From NCBI RefSeq assembly GCF_910592395.1, contig NC_088324.1, positions 434,001-498,000 of the forward strand: DNA of 64,000 bases. Reading direction: 5' to 3'. A program made the position numbers and the translations under genes. Source of the DNA: Lineus longissimus (Eukaryota > Nemertea > Pilidiophora > Heteronemertea > Lineidae). Under the pieces are notes generated by a model that made no database searches, had not been told where the DNA came from, and saw only the letters and a list, made by a program, of their open reading frames with translations. Positions within the stretch are counted from its first letter, which is position 1. Every line of letters begins with the position of its first letter. This document shows positions 35,102 to 43,986 of the stretch, one piece after another.

Positions 35102-36319
35102 TTAATGTACACTCCCCTTCACTTTCATATTCTCAAGTCCTACCAAACCATCTGCTACAATATAGACTAGCATATCATATTCTGTGTCAGAATTTCTGCT
35201 GAGTTCAAGTTGTAAACCATGTTTGATATTACTCATGGCGGTTCCTGATCCATGCACAGTGTTATCTTGTGTACTTCTCAGATCAATATACAAGCCATAT
35301 TTTTGTTTCTCGTAGAATTTTTCTACATCCAACATACATTCCTCCGTTTGCTTAAGATCTTCCGTCATATAATGTCGTTTGATTTCATCAAACTGATTAT
35401 AGGCTTTCAACCCTGACTTGAATATACAATGAGATATTCCTTCTGAAGTAATGGTCACATTAGTGATGTCAGGATTTTGAAAACTTGTTTTTTCAGAATC
35501 ATAGTCACTAAATGTTTTTTGGAAAAATAATAGAATACCTTTTGTTGAGGCACGATTAACATCTACATTGATATTCACCCGTTTATTCGTACCAATTGAC
35601 TCTGTCTTCAAAAGATGGATGTCTTCAAACATCCATCTCATCTCAGAGTTATAGACAGATTCAATGGTTTCAGCCAGGACATCTGAGGTGACTGTTTCAT
35701 ATTCAAGCTGAATATCCGGCACAGCATATGTCTTTGATGTTGCTGTTCCTGCGACAACATACTTTGCATCATTAAATTTGATGTTATACTCAATGGACTC
35801 CAAAATCGCTGAGGGATAAAAGGGGGTATGGGTATCAAATAGTTCTGATTCAATGGGGATGCAGTAACGATTCTCAAAAGCTGTTTTAATGCCATCTTTT
35901 CGCTGGTCTTTCACAATTCCTTGTTGTACACGATTTTTTCGCTGTTTTTCGGTGAGCCAAAAATCCTTGAAGGTGTTGTAGATGAAGGCTTTATCCACCT
36001 CACTCATGGTTTTTCCACCCAATTTTGTGGTGATTCTTTCTACAATATTTCTACCCACATTAGCCACAAATGTAGCAGCTGCAGCATTTGCCGCATTGCT
36101 TACTTTTGATGTGGTAGAAAGTTTAAACGTGAGTTTCATGCTTTCAGGGACAATCACTTGTCCTTTTTCAAGCTTGGGAATTTTCACATGAAGTGTTTCT
36201 CCTGGATTGACAGAATTAGGATTATGAGTGATCACCTCATAATAGCGTTTGGCTTTTAAGCCTTTGGGGTACTTGTCTGATCTGTAAGGATCAAGATAAC
36301 GTCCATAAGAAGTTTCCAT
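35102..36319 (-). CDS. Probable major capsid protein (double jelly-roll), about 405 aa
   Basis: I start it at 36319 (METSYGRYL), because this ATG directly follows the element's TTAAATAAA signal. The frame is open to 36478, but that extension overlaps the divergent neighbour and its hydrophobic stretch looks non-coding. The sequence is beta-rich without transmembrane segments. Features reminiscent of Polinton capsid proteins are GETLHVKIPKLEKGQ near the N-terminus, PFYPSAILESIEYNIKFND mid-way, and toward the end NPDITNVTITSEG, YGLYIDLRSTQDNTVHGSG and DMLVYIVADG. The neighbouring packaging ATPase supports the call. Length is at the short end for the family. It is intact. Assignment rests on pattern and context, not on alignment. 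Confidence 0.65.
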   Translation of the reverse strand: METSYGRYLDPYRSDKYPKGLKAKRYYEVITHNPNSVNPGETLHVKIPKLEKGQVIVPESMKLTFKLSTTSKVSNAANAAAATFVANVGRNIVERITTKLGGKTMSEVDKAFIYNTFKDFWLTEKQRKNRVQQGIVKDQRKDGIKTAFENRYCIPIESELFDTHTPFYPSAILESIEYNIKFNDAKYVVAGTATSKTYAVPDIQLEYETVTSDVLAETIESVYNSEMRWMFEDIHLLKTESIGTNKRVNINVDVNRASTKGILLFFQKTFSDYDSEKTSFQNPDITNVTITSEGISHCIFKSGLKAYNQFDEIKRHYMTEDLKQTEECMLDVEKFYEKQKYGLYIDLRSTQDNTVHGSGTAMSNIKHGLQLELSRNSDTEYDMLVYIVADGLVGLENMKVKGSVH

Positions 36320-36352
36320 TTTATTTAAGGGAAAAATTTTTTTTTTAAATAA
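36320..36352. promoter_or_regulatory. 33-bp bidirectional promoter between capsid gene and 36353 gene
   Basis: Only 33 bases separate two divergent start codons. Read outward, each ATG is preceded by the same A/T word (TTAAATAAA toward the capsid gene, TTTAAATAA toward 36353). This leaves almost no room for a 5' leader. Confidence 0.5.
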
Positions 36353-36691
36353 ATGACTAACATGTGTACGATTAAGTTCAATGTTAAACAAGATGATCAA
36401 GCAGCAGCTATTGAGAATATAAAAGAAGACATCTTCAAGGTTAAAAACAGGTTTAATGTGCAAGATGTTGAAGTTCAAAATAAATTAGATCAGTTGGATG
36501 CTGGCTTTATGACAGTGACTAATGTCAATCTTAAAGTGGATCAACTTGAGACATCGGTGAATGACAGTTTCACCAAATTAGAAACATGGTGGGCTATTAT
36601 TGGAACCTATTTAGACCATATGTTGACTCGTAGAAGATGGCGAGATGTGCCAAAAGAAATGAAAAAAGCACCTTCATTGCAAATTGAGTAA
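36353..36691 (+). CDS. Hypothetical coiled-coil protein, 112 aa
   Basis: Residues 15-75 have the heptad-like spacing of a coiled coil (IENIKEDIFKVKNRF, LDQLDAGF, LKVDQLETSV). A tryptophan/aromatic patch (LETWWAIIGTYLDHML) and a basic RRRWRD tail follow. It is transcribed away from the capsid gene out of a 33-bp gap. Coiled coils next to capsid genes are often scaffold or fibre-like proteins, but nothing in the sequence proves that here. Start follows TTTAAATAAATG. Intact. Confidence 0.65.
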   Translation: MTNMCTIKFNVKQDDQAAAIENIKEDIFKVKNRFNVQDVEVQNKLDQLDAGFMTVTNVNLKVDQLETSVNDSFTKLETWWAIIGTYLDHMLTRRRWRDVPKEMKKAPSLQIE

Positions 36692-36695
36692 CATC

Positions 36696-36721
36696 TTTAT
36701 AATATGATTTTACATTATAAA
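36696..36721. terminator. Hairpin between convergent 36353 gene and integrase
   Basis: TTTATAAT, 10-base loop, ATTATAAA in the 34-bp gap between two convergent stop codons. Confidence 0.45.
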
Positions 36722-36725
36722 TATC

Positions 36726-37742
36726 TTACTTCTTTCTCAAGCGTGAGTCAATAATATTTTCAGGATCTAAGCCTTCTTTGTGTTGAACGATCTTTTTAAT
36801 TTTTATGTCTTTATCCGCTTTATCCACACTATTTTCTCCCATGTCTTCAAAATCCTTTGTTATTTTTTGTAAGGCATCTAATCTGACTCTAGAATCATCA
36901 TTCAATATTGCATGAACACCCTCAATATTTTTTACAGTGTAAGTTCTATTGGACCATATTTGTTTGTAACCTTTAGTAAATATAGGTCTTTTTAACTTCT
37001 TTCTAACACAATCACCTATTTTAAATTTGTGTTCAACTGGCATAGACTTTTCTAAATTGTGTTCAATCAACTCACTTTCATGATGCACAGCTTCATTAGG
37101 AGCATAGTTTAAAATTCCTCTATGTGATCTATTATTGTAAGCTGAAATGTACTCTTGCAAATGATCAACCCATTTAACTGAATTTTTCTCTGTAAAATCC
37201 TTGAATATCATCTCTTTAATGGTTCTACTCAATCTATCAATCAAGCCTAATGCATGATGATCATCTACCTCAACTGTATCGTGCTTGATGTTTAACTCTT
37301 TGAATAGGTCTTGTACTGGTCTGTTTAAAAATTCATTGCCTGAATCTGTAATAATTAATTTTATTGCCCCTGAATCTTTGTACATGTGTTCAAACCCATT
37401 TTTCACCTCAAATTTTGTCTTATTTTTTAAAGCTTCAGCATAGGCTTTTCTAGTAAATGTATCAATAGCAACAAGTATCCATTTGTAACCTTTATTTTGT
37501 CTTGAGTAATTTGACATGTCTAAAAGATCCATGAACCATAGTGCATTTTCTTGATAAGCTATAATGTGGCCCTGAATTTTTTGTGTCTGTTTTTTATGTA
37601 GTTGATAACTTTTTTGCTGTTTTACAAATGCATCAATGTCATCAAATTTTATGTTAGGATCTTTCTTCTTCATGATCCTATAAAATTTTAAAGCAGATGG
37701 ATAATAGTACTTCGCATATTCTTCTTGCATCACTGATGTCAT
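36726..37742 (-). CDS. Retroviral-type integrase (rve), 338 aa
   Basis: It would insert the element, producing 6-bp duplications. I start it at 37742 (MTSVMQEEY), just after TATAAAATAAAT. An N-terminal helical region is followed by the catalytic core: first Asp in WFMDLLDM, second Asp in LIITDSGNEF, and a third block HHALGLIDRLSRTIKEM. In the third block an Asp occupies the place where most rve enzymes have Glu, so the triad reads D,D,D. The C-terminal part (FKIGDCVRKKL… SNRTYTVKNI… LDALQKI) fits the SH3/chromo-like tail of these integrases. Length is normal and the frame intact. Whether D replaces E without loss of activity is not known from sequence. Confidence 0.9.
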   Translation of the reverse strand: MTSVMQEEYAKYYYPSALKFYRIMKKKDPNIKFDDIDAFVKQQKSYQLHKKQTQKIQGHIIAYQENALWFMDLLDMSNYSRQNKGYKWILVAIDTFTRKAYAEALKNKTKFEVKNGFEHMYKDSGAIKLIITDSGNEFLNRPVQDLFKELNIKHDTVEVDDHHALGLIDRLSRTIKEMIFKDFTEKNSVKWVDHLQEYISAYNNRSHRGILNYAPNEAVHHESELIEHNLEKSMPVEHKFKIGDCVRKKLKRPIFTKGYKQIWSNRTYTVKNIEGVHAILNDDSRVRLDALQKITKDFEDMGENSVDKADKDIKIKKIVQHKEGLDPENIIDSRLRKK

Positions 37743-37749
37743 ATTTATT

Positions 37750-38445
37750 TTATAAAAAATACTGCAATAACAATGCAAGTGCTACTAAACTTGCTGTAAA
37801 ATTTGTATGACTGCGCTCTCTGATGCTCGCGGCTGCGCTTGTTTCAGGTTGTTCGTTATTCAAATTTGAAGAACTAGTTTGTGGTTGTGGTGTTGGTGTT
37901 GATGTTGGTATGGGTGTTATAGTTGTTTGTGGTGTTGGTGCCACTTGGCGCTTTTTTCTAACATTGATATGCGTGTTGATACCAAAAGTTGTATTTTCCG
38001 TGGCAGTTAACAGAGAGTTATTATACCCTTCAATCGTACCAATATGTAATCGCATATGACTCGGTACAAGTTGTAACCCTAAGCCTACAGCAAAATCTAG
38101 TCGTGAACCTACTTTTTCTAAGGCGTTCGCATACGATTGTTTAGATCGAATTAATATACTTGCCGACTGGAATGTTTTTATGGAATCGACTAACGTTTGA
38201 CCTTGAATCGCATCCTCCACTAAAATTCCAAACTGTTTTTGTGCATCTAAGGAGTCTAAAATATCTTGCCTGATCATGGTTTGTGCACCCAGGATGCAAT
38301 ACACATACGTTCTAATCGATTCATTGATTCTACTCATGCCTGCTTTGGTCAATCCTTGACCATCTAAAGCAATGAAATTAGTCCAGTCATCTGAATAAAT
38401 GAACGATAATGTATCAATGTAAAGTCGATGATGATCAGCATACAC
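37750..38445 (-). CDS. Hypothetical protein with C-terminal membrane anchor, 231 aa or longer
   Basis: The N-terminal 130 residues are helical and well ordered in look (DWTNFIALDGQGLTKAGMSR, YVYCILGAQTMIRQDILDSL, QTLVDSIKTFQSASIL). A Pro/Thr-rich linker (PTPQTTITPIPTSTPTPQPQ) and a hydrophobic end (FTASLVALALLLQYFL) follow. The same frame is open upstream of the first ATG to a stop at about 38488, with coding-like sequence (QAYDKKGYVYADHH), so the true N-terminus seems to be missing. The break coincides with the truncated end of the polymerase gene. The word YIDTLSFIY resembles polymerase motif C by chance only; what follows does not fit a polymerase. Family unknown. Confidence 0.55.
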   Translation of the reverse strand: MYADHHRLYIDTLSFIYSDDWTNFIALDGQGLTKAGMSRINESIRTYVYCILGAQTMIRQDILDSLDAQKQFGILVEDAIQGQTLVDSIKTFQSASILIRSKQSYANALEKVGSRLDFAVGLGLQLVPSHMRLHIGTIEGYNNSLLTATENTTFGINTHINVRKKRQVAPTPQTTITPIPTSTPTPQPQTSSSNLNNEQPETSAAASIRERSHTNFTASLVALALLLQYFL

Positions 38446-38500
38446 ATACCCTTTTTTGTCATACGCTTGCTTATGATAGGGGTTCTTTTTTTAATTAAAG

Positions 38501-41500
38501 TCAGGGTTCCCTGGTAAATGGATTTTTATGCGCACGATAGTTGTTTGAATTTACGCATTTCCTAAGTTGTTTAGCATTAGTGGCTAACGTAATATTTTCA
38601 CGTAACCTCACATTTTCTATGGTCTTGCCAAACACACTATTGTTCATCAGTTTGAAGAAGTCTTTTTCGAAGTCATTTTTCGCTTTGGCCCTTAAGGTTG
38701 TGTTAAGGTTAATATATTGTTTTAGAAAATCAGTTTCTTCGTATGAAATACCTCTATGAATCTTAGTCAATTTGAGCCCTTGACTCAAGTAGAATTTCAA
38801 GGTCTTGTGATGCACAATGTAGTGTTCTTTATGCTGTAAATTAGGAATGAGCTTACCATTCAAATGCTCTGGTGCAAGTGGATAATCATTGTGAAGCTGG
38901 TGAAGATGGTCTGGATAGTTTAAATCAACCTCTAATGTGCAGGCGGTGTCTTGCCAATGGGAAAAGTCCTTCATCCATTTGAAATGTTGATATGGTAGTT
39001 TTTGATCCATAGCGACTCCATACAAGTTATTCGCATCCAAGTAGGAAATATAGCTTGTAGGTGGTTTTTCATCATAGTCTTTCAGGGGTGGATTATTTGC
39101 TTTGGCATAGCGATGAGTAGCCATGCACATTCCCCCTCTAATGCCTTCTTCGAAAAACATGTACATGTCAGAGTCTGTTAAAAGTTCTAATTGAATGTTT
39201 GTCATTTTCAGCATCGCTTGCCATGATAATCCTGGTGAGGTATAAAACCAGGCAGGATCTAATTTATAATGATTTAAACAGGTCGTTCTGAAATTTTCCA
39301 ATATGTCTGCGAGTAACAGAACATCTGTTTCAAGATAAATTTTATGATAATTTTCAAAGGTTTGACAGTTGAACACCTTCCACACATGTTGTGCATGTGC
39401 ATACTGTTGATCTGAAATTTTTGTATTGTTTAAGGCTGAATCAAATGCATGCTGTTTTGGAAGTTGAGTCTGTTGCAGTTTTTCAAAATCAGTTATAAAC
39501 TCGTAGGGATAAAATCCCTTCTGATTCACCAAGTCAAATTTATCTTTAAAATGATGCTTCAAATTTATCTTGTCCTTATCTGGTAAATTTTTCCCAAGAA
39601 CGTCTAAAGATGACTGCATGAGTCTATATGAATCTAGGAAGCGAATTTCAAGAGACTTTTCCCCTACATCAATAAATTTACTGAAAGATATGTAATTTTC
39701 AGAGTTTGACGCGATGACATTCAGCCTGCCTTTTAGTTCTTTCACAAATAAATGTGCTTCATATCCTGAGAGGTTGTGAAAATAAATGGGGATAAAATTT
39801 GGGTCATCTGGTGTATTTTTAAACATATAATTTGATGCAAGCATTGTACACAGCTCTTCAATTTTTTCTACAAAATGTGCTGTAATATTTACAAGTTCAT
39901 TTTCTTGGATATAGGTGTACATGCGATTTTTTTCTTGAATCTGTTTGGAACATGTTCATGCGATTGAATTGTTTTTTCTCCCAATTTTCTTTCCATAGGT
40001 TTTAAATATGATTCGAAATCTGCTATGATTATTATAGGATGTTTTACCATCGCATCAAATTTTTGAAATGCTAATGTATTTTTACCTTTTTTGGTATGGA
40101 AATATTTGACAACTCATATTTTTTACAGTGTGCCACATGTTCTTGAAACCGTTTGTCACGAAGCTCCTTTGTACTTGCTGATACAACTTTCAAACATCTG
40201 TAACAAATTTTAACTGCTGCTTTTTGTTTTTAATGAGATGGACTATCAAGTCTTGAAAAATGTTTAATCCATGCATAATGATAATTGGCATCATCAGAAA
40301 TATCTTCTATTTTTTCACACTCGCTGCGCTCGTCGCTAGCGCTTTCTACCATGTCATCCTCCTGTTTGTAATAAAGCAGATTGATATATTTTTCATTCTC
40401 AACTATTTTATCTGAATTATAGACTGGTGTAATAACAAGGAAAGGTTTACTAGACCCCTCCTTTAAGATATAGCTAAATACATTGATTGCAATCTCTCGG
40501 TTATGCTTCTCAAACCTAGCTATATCTTTTATTTTGACAGGATTGTCAAGATCTTTGAACATGTGATCAAACTCAGGTCTGTTGTAATTTGAAACGCGTT
40601 CTGCGTTTTTCTCCAAGTTTAGAAGAGCAGATTCGACTGCATATCTAAAACACTTCTGATCTTGATTTTTAACATTAATGACTGCTTTTTTAGCCTTGAT
40701 TTGAGTTGGAAGTTGAATATAGCTCGAGCCTCCAAGCGGTTGGTACTTGACAGTGTGGACATCTAATTTTGTAACCCCCACAAATTTCCAATTACTTCCT
40801 TTTTGAATGAGATTTTTCAACTCTTTTAACATATCTTCAATCATTTGTGGAAAATTTAGCTCTTCATTGTAACCTATGATATGTCGTGATCTTAATTCAA
40901 ATTCTTGTACTTCACCTTTACGTTTCATTAAAATGTGTAAAATAATAGTAATTTTTAAACTGCTCTTCTGCGATTCTTCTTTAATTTTATCTTGTAAAGT
41001 GGCTTCAACTTTCTTAAGAAACGGTTCAATACCAATTTTAGGCAAACCCATCATTCTATAGTGGTTTGCAAAACCCTTAAAGGCTGACTTGTAATTTTTC
41101 AACTCTTTAAACCCTTCGTGTTGTTTAATGAGATGTTCAAGGAAAGCTTTTTTTCATATTGGGTTGTACTTGGATACCAATTTCTTTCGCTTTTTGAATG
41201 AGGTCAGATTTTAAAATACGTTTAATTGGTGGTTTACTTAAAAGTTCTTTCAATTTTTCTATGGATAGATGATGGTAATTACGATACCCACCTGCTTTCG
41301 CTTGTGCTAGCAAAGGTTGTTTGATGGATAATTTCGGTTTTTACTGGTTTAGGTGGAATTTGTTGAACATTTATGTTCCCTAATTGTTCTTGTAATTTTT
41401 TATCTAGCTCAAGCTTGGGAATTTTTCTGTTATTTCTAATTCCAACCCGTTGGGCCAACACCCTCTTTTCAATTTGTGAAAGTTGTGAGATAGGTTTTTC

Positions 41501-41635
41501 AATCTTCACTTCCTCAATTGTCTCAAGTTTTTCTAACAAAACAGCTCTTGATAATGAGCCATAATTTTTAACTTTCTGTCTAAAGGCTAGAACCTTTAGC
41601 TCATCTGTCGACAAATCAAAATTGTTAACAGGCAT
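38501..41635 (-). pseudogene. Protein-primed DNA polymerase B, frameshifted and C-terminally truncated
   Basis: In transcript order: a SAP-like N-terminal region (41635-41279, MPVNNFDLSTDELKVLAFRQ); a conserved pre-polymerase domain (41102-40230, CFRYAVESALLNLEKNAERV, INVFSYILKEG); an exonuclease stretch with the ADFES acidic motif (near 40020); and the palm (39922-38501) with motif A YLDANNLYGVAM and motif B KLMNNSVFGKTIEN. Frame changes occur near 41148-41154, 40215-40235, 40080-40110 and 39927-39933, mostly at T runs. The gene stops 34 codons after motif B, so motif C (the catalytic Asp pair) and the thumb are absent. Even if the frameshifts are sequence errors, no complete polymerase is encoded. 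It would copy the element from a protein primer. Confidence 0.88.
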
Positions 41636-41748
41636 TGTGTTTATTTAAAGGAAATGGGCATTTTATTAGATCACATTTGTTTGGTTATTTTTCGCATAAT
41701 TTATTTTAACTTTTATGCCTACAGAATAGGTATAAAAAATAAAAACAT

Positions 41749-41829
41749 ATGTTACCAGTTAACAATTCAAAGTTTTCAACAGATGAGCTGAAGGTTCTAG
41801 CCTTTAGAATGATAAATTTTAGCTTCTAG
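41749..41829 (+). pseudogene. Inverted, diverged copy of the polymerase 5' end
   Basis: A 26-codon frame contains FSTDELKVLAFR, matching LSTDELKVLAFR at the start of the polymerase gene on the other strand. The nucleotides also match for about 60 bp (TGAGCTGAAGGTTCTAGCCT). The two starts face away from each other across about 115 bp, so this is a head-to-head partial duplication. The preceding sequence also has a TATAAAAAATAAAAAC signal. It ends in a stop soon after the homology is lost. Confidence 0.75.
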
Positions 41830-41917
41830 CATAATCACCACTTGGTCGAAAATGATAGAAGCAGGGCTTATCACACCCATGAGAATTTTAAAATCATCAT
41901 GGAGGTGATCATTTATT

Positions 41918-42439
41918 TTAAATTTCTTCAAGAAACTCTGCTGCTAAAGATACATTTTGATAGTATAATTCATAGTCAATTTTATTCCCTTTCCTCATGT
42001 TTTCTTCTTTCGTAATAGGTTGTAAATTCCGCCAATTCCAACATAGCAAAAGTTCTTCTTCATTAAGATGATTGAAATGTGATTTTGGAAGAATATGGTC
42101 AATATGCCAATAGTCACCATGGTTTTCCCATGTCATATTGTCATCAAATTGATATTCAATCCACTTGTACAAGCCATCTAGAGAACAACCAATAACTTTT
42201 TCAAGTTTGGATTTTTGTTGATGGTTTCTAAGACATCTGGATAATAATAATGAAAGATTTTTCGATATTTTAAAAGATTCATCGGTCGATCTTTTATCTT
42301 TGTCATATTTATTTTTACATTTGTTACAACACGTTTTACATCTGTATGCTCTTCCACATTTACATTTTTCATCTTTTTCAAAATCGTCCAATAATTTTTC
42401 TTCGAAACATTTTTTACAATCACGTACAAGATAATCCAT
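41918..42439 (-). CDS. HNH endonuclease-like protein, 173 aa
   Basis: N-terminal cysteine pairs (CKKC at residues 8-11 and CKCGRAYRCKTCCNKC at 27-42) suggest one or two zinc sites. The C-terminal half carries the HNH core: WHIDHILPKSHF (first His, Asp-His pair), then CWNWRNLQPITKEENMRKGN with the Asn-Leu-Gln-Pro signature. This layout is typical of small phage- and virus-borne HNH nucleases. In a Polinton it could act in homing, genome processing or competition with related elements; which one cannot be told. The start is preceded by TATATAAG. Intact. Confidence 0.82.
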   Translation of the reverse strand: MDYLVRDCKKCFEEKLLDDFEKDEKCKCGRAYRCKTCCNKCKNKYDKDKRSTDESFKISKNLSLLLSRCLRNHQQKSKLEKVIGCSLDGLYKWIEYQFDDNMTWENHGDYWHIDHILPKSHFNHLNEEELLLCWNWRNLQPITKEENMRKGNKIDYELYYQNVSLAAEFLEEI

Positions 42440-42481
42440 CTTATATACAAAGTAAAAATTTTTTATTAGATATACGTTTGG

Positions 42482-42829
42482 TTATTTTTTCAATAATAAA
42501 TTAAGCCTATCAGACCAATAATCCTTTCTAATCACATCCAGCGCTTGTTTATTCTCTTTCATTTTTTCCATATAGGCAAGTTGCAGCATCATTTCTTTTG
42601 ACTGTTTAACGCGAGGGTGTTCAAACACAATAGAAGACGTAATCTGTTGTACAAATAGACGATGATCCTCTACCATTTCAAAAGGTATATTGTTGTAGAA
42701 TAAATAAGGATGCTTTATTTTAACATGGGAAGGAATGTTCCCAAACGCTAATTGTTCAAAGAGGCTTTTCCATTTGAAATGTTGTGTATATTTACAACAA
42801 AATAAAAAATAATCATACATGATTATCAT
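42482..42829 (-). CDS. Hypothetical protein, 115 aa
   Basis: No recognised domain. It has aromatic-rich N-terminal half (YDYFLFCCKYTQHFKWKSLF, YLFYNNIPFEM) and a helical charged C-terminal half (MMLQLAYMEKMKENKQAL). Both ATG codons at the start are possible; the first follows TATAAAAG. It is divergent from the 42989 gene across a 160-bp iteron-bearing gap. Confidence 0.55.
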   Translation of the reverse strand: MIIMYDYFLFCCKYTQHFKWKSLFEQLAFGNIPSHVKIKHPYLFYNNIPFEMVEDHRLFVQQITSSIVFEHPRVKQSKEMMLQLAYMEKMKENKQALDVIRKDYWSDRLNLLLKK

Positions 42830-42870
42830 CTTTTATATTAATGATAATTCATTAAATAAAGATAATAATT

Positions 42871-42970
42871 ATGACAATAATAATGACAATAATTTGACAA
42901 TAATTATGACAATAATTATGACAATAATTTGACAATAATTATGACAATAATTATGACAATAATTTGATAA
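42871..42970. repeat. Iteron-like array: eight copies of GACAATAA
   Basis: Eight GACAATAA words at 10-12-bp spacing fill the gap between the divergent genes starting at 42829 (minus) and 42989 (plus). The spacing is close to one helical turn, as in iterons bound by initiators or regulators. It may be the promoter control region or an internal replication signal. Simple A/T-rich slippage is the alternative. Confidence 0.6.
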
Positions 42971-42988
42971 TTTATTTCTATAAAATAA

Positions 42989-43300
42989 ATGAGTGATGAT
43001 AATGAAAAAGTAAAAGAAATTACAACTAAAGATAAACCAAAAGATCCTAAAAAAGTAGCATGGGGGAAAAAATTGGGTGAAATGAACAGGAATCGTAAAA
43101 AAATTAAAGTGGAAGAAACATCACAAGAGACATCAACTCCTAGTCAAAATAATACAACCTATTATTTTACACTCCTTATTGGAGGACTTGGTTTAGCAAC
43201 TTATGTATTGTATTTCACAAAAAATTCAAAATCTGAGGTGACTGAACACGTGGAACAACCTGTGAAAGAAAAACAAACAAAATCTAAATTAGAAATTTAA
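42989..43300 (+). CDS. Small membrane protein, 103 aa
   Basis: A charged N-terminal half contains KDPKKVAWGKKLGEMNRNRK, a motif type I associate with a small-protein family of animal Polintons. One hydrophobic segment (YYFTLLIGGLGLATYVLYF, about residues 58-76) and a lysine-rich tail follow. It is first in a tight plus-strand cluster of seven genes running to 46575. Start follows TATAAAATAAATG. Function unknown. Confidence 0.7.
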   Translation: MSDDNEKVKEITTKDKPKDPKKVAWGKKLGEMNRNRKKIKVEETSQETSTPSQNNTTYYFTLLIGGLGLATYVLYFTKNSKSEVTEHVEQPVKEKQTKSKLEI

Positions 43301-43319
43301 TTTTTTTCTGTTTAAATAA

Positions 43320-43559
43320 ATGAGAACTGGTATTGAAACGAAAAATATTGGAAACACAATCTATCACGCTGCTGTTTTAACAGCTTTAACTGTTGGCTAT
43401 GGATTAGCTGCAAAGAAACTACTGAAGTCAAACATTGGAGATCCTAGTAAACCTGACCTTATGGAAGCTGTTAAGCTCACTGGTGCAGTGACACTTGCTA
43501 TTATTACAAAAGGTTATCTTGAGAAAAATATGAGTCTACCAAAGAACATCACTAATTAA
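43320..43559 (+). CDS. Small membrane protein, 79 aa
   Basis: Two moderately hydrophobic helices (YHAAVLTALTVGYGLAAKKL and LTGAVTLAIITKGYLEK) are separated by GDPSKPDLMEAV. It lies 19 bp after the previous gene and starts at TTTAAATAAATG. Polintons of other animals carry similar 80-100-residue proteins beside the one described above (from memory, not checked). A virion membrane role is only a guess. Confidence 0.65.
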   Translation: MRTGIETKNIGNTIYHAAVLTALTVGYGLAAKKLLKSNIGDPSKPDLMEAVKLTGAVTLAIITKGYLEKNMSLPKNITN

Positions 43560-43585
43560 AAAAATTTAAATAAAATAAAACGAAT

Positions 43586-43981
43586 ATGGCAGGCATGATT
43601 TTAACAACGATTTTTGGTGCTGTGGCTAATGCAACTGCTTTCGTTGGAGGTTCTGCACTCTTTCATGCATTTGATAGACAGAATGCTGCAGATGAACGAA
43701 AGTGACATGATTTAGCATTAGAAAAATTACAAAAACAATCTGCGACGTGGTCCCAGAATAGGATAAAACACCTAGATTTCCTTGCAGAACAACGTCAGAA
43801 AAAACATCAAGCAAAATCAGACATGTTAGATATGGAAGATTCTATTCGCTATTACGACAGAATCCACCCTGAACCAACTTTAAACCACTTTTATACGCCA
43901 AGTGAGTCTCAGAAAAAGTATGAACAAATGTACATTGCAGGCAGTGTGGTGGGATCTGCGGTGTTATCAAAATTTCTTTAA
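43586..43981 (+). pseudogene. Hypothetical membrane protein with in-frame TGA at codon 40
   Basis: A 131-codon frame interrupted only by TGA at 43703-43705. The N-terminal part is hydrophobic (MILTTIFGAVANATAFVGGS). The middle is a long charged helix (HDLALEKLQKQSATWSQNRI, LDFLAEQRQKKHQAKSD). Then comes PEPTLNHFYTPSESQKKYEQ and a hydrophobic C-terminal segment. I recall a Polinton family with this 'helix - FYxPSExQK - hydrophobic tail' order. The stop falls where an Arg before HDLALEK would be expected, which fits a CpG transition (inference). Confidence 0.6.
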
Positions 43982-43986
43982 AATAA

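Noticed and set aside
36319-36478. N-terminal 53-residue extension of the capsid candidate
   Set aside because: It overlaps the divergent coiled-coil gene and passes through the bidirectional promoter. The ATG at 36319 follows the element's start signal.
38390-38440. YIDTLSFIY in the 231-aa protein as polymerase motif C
   Set aside because: The motif lacks the Asp-x-Asp pair, and the following 200 residues, with a Thr/Pro linker and membrane anchor, do not resemble a polymerase thumb.
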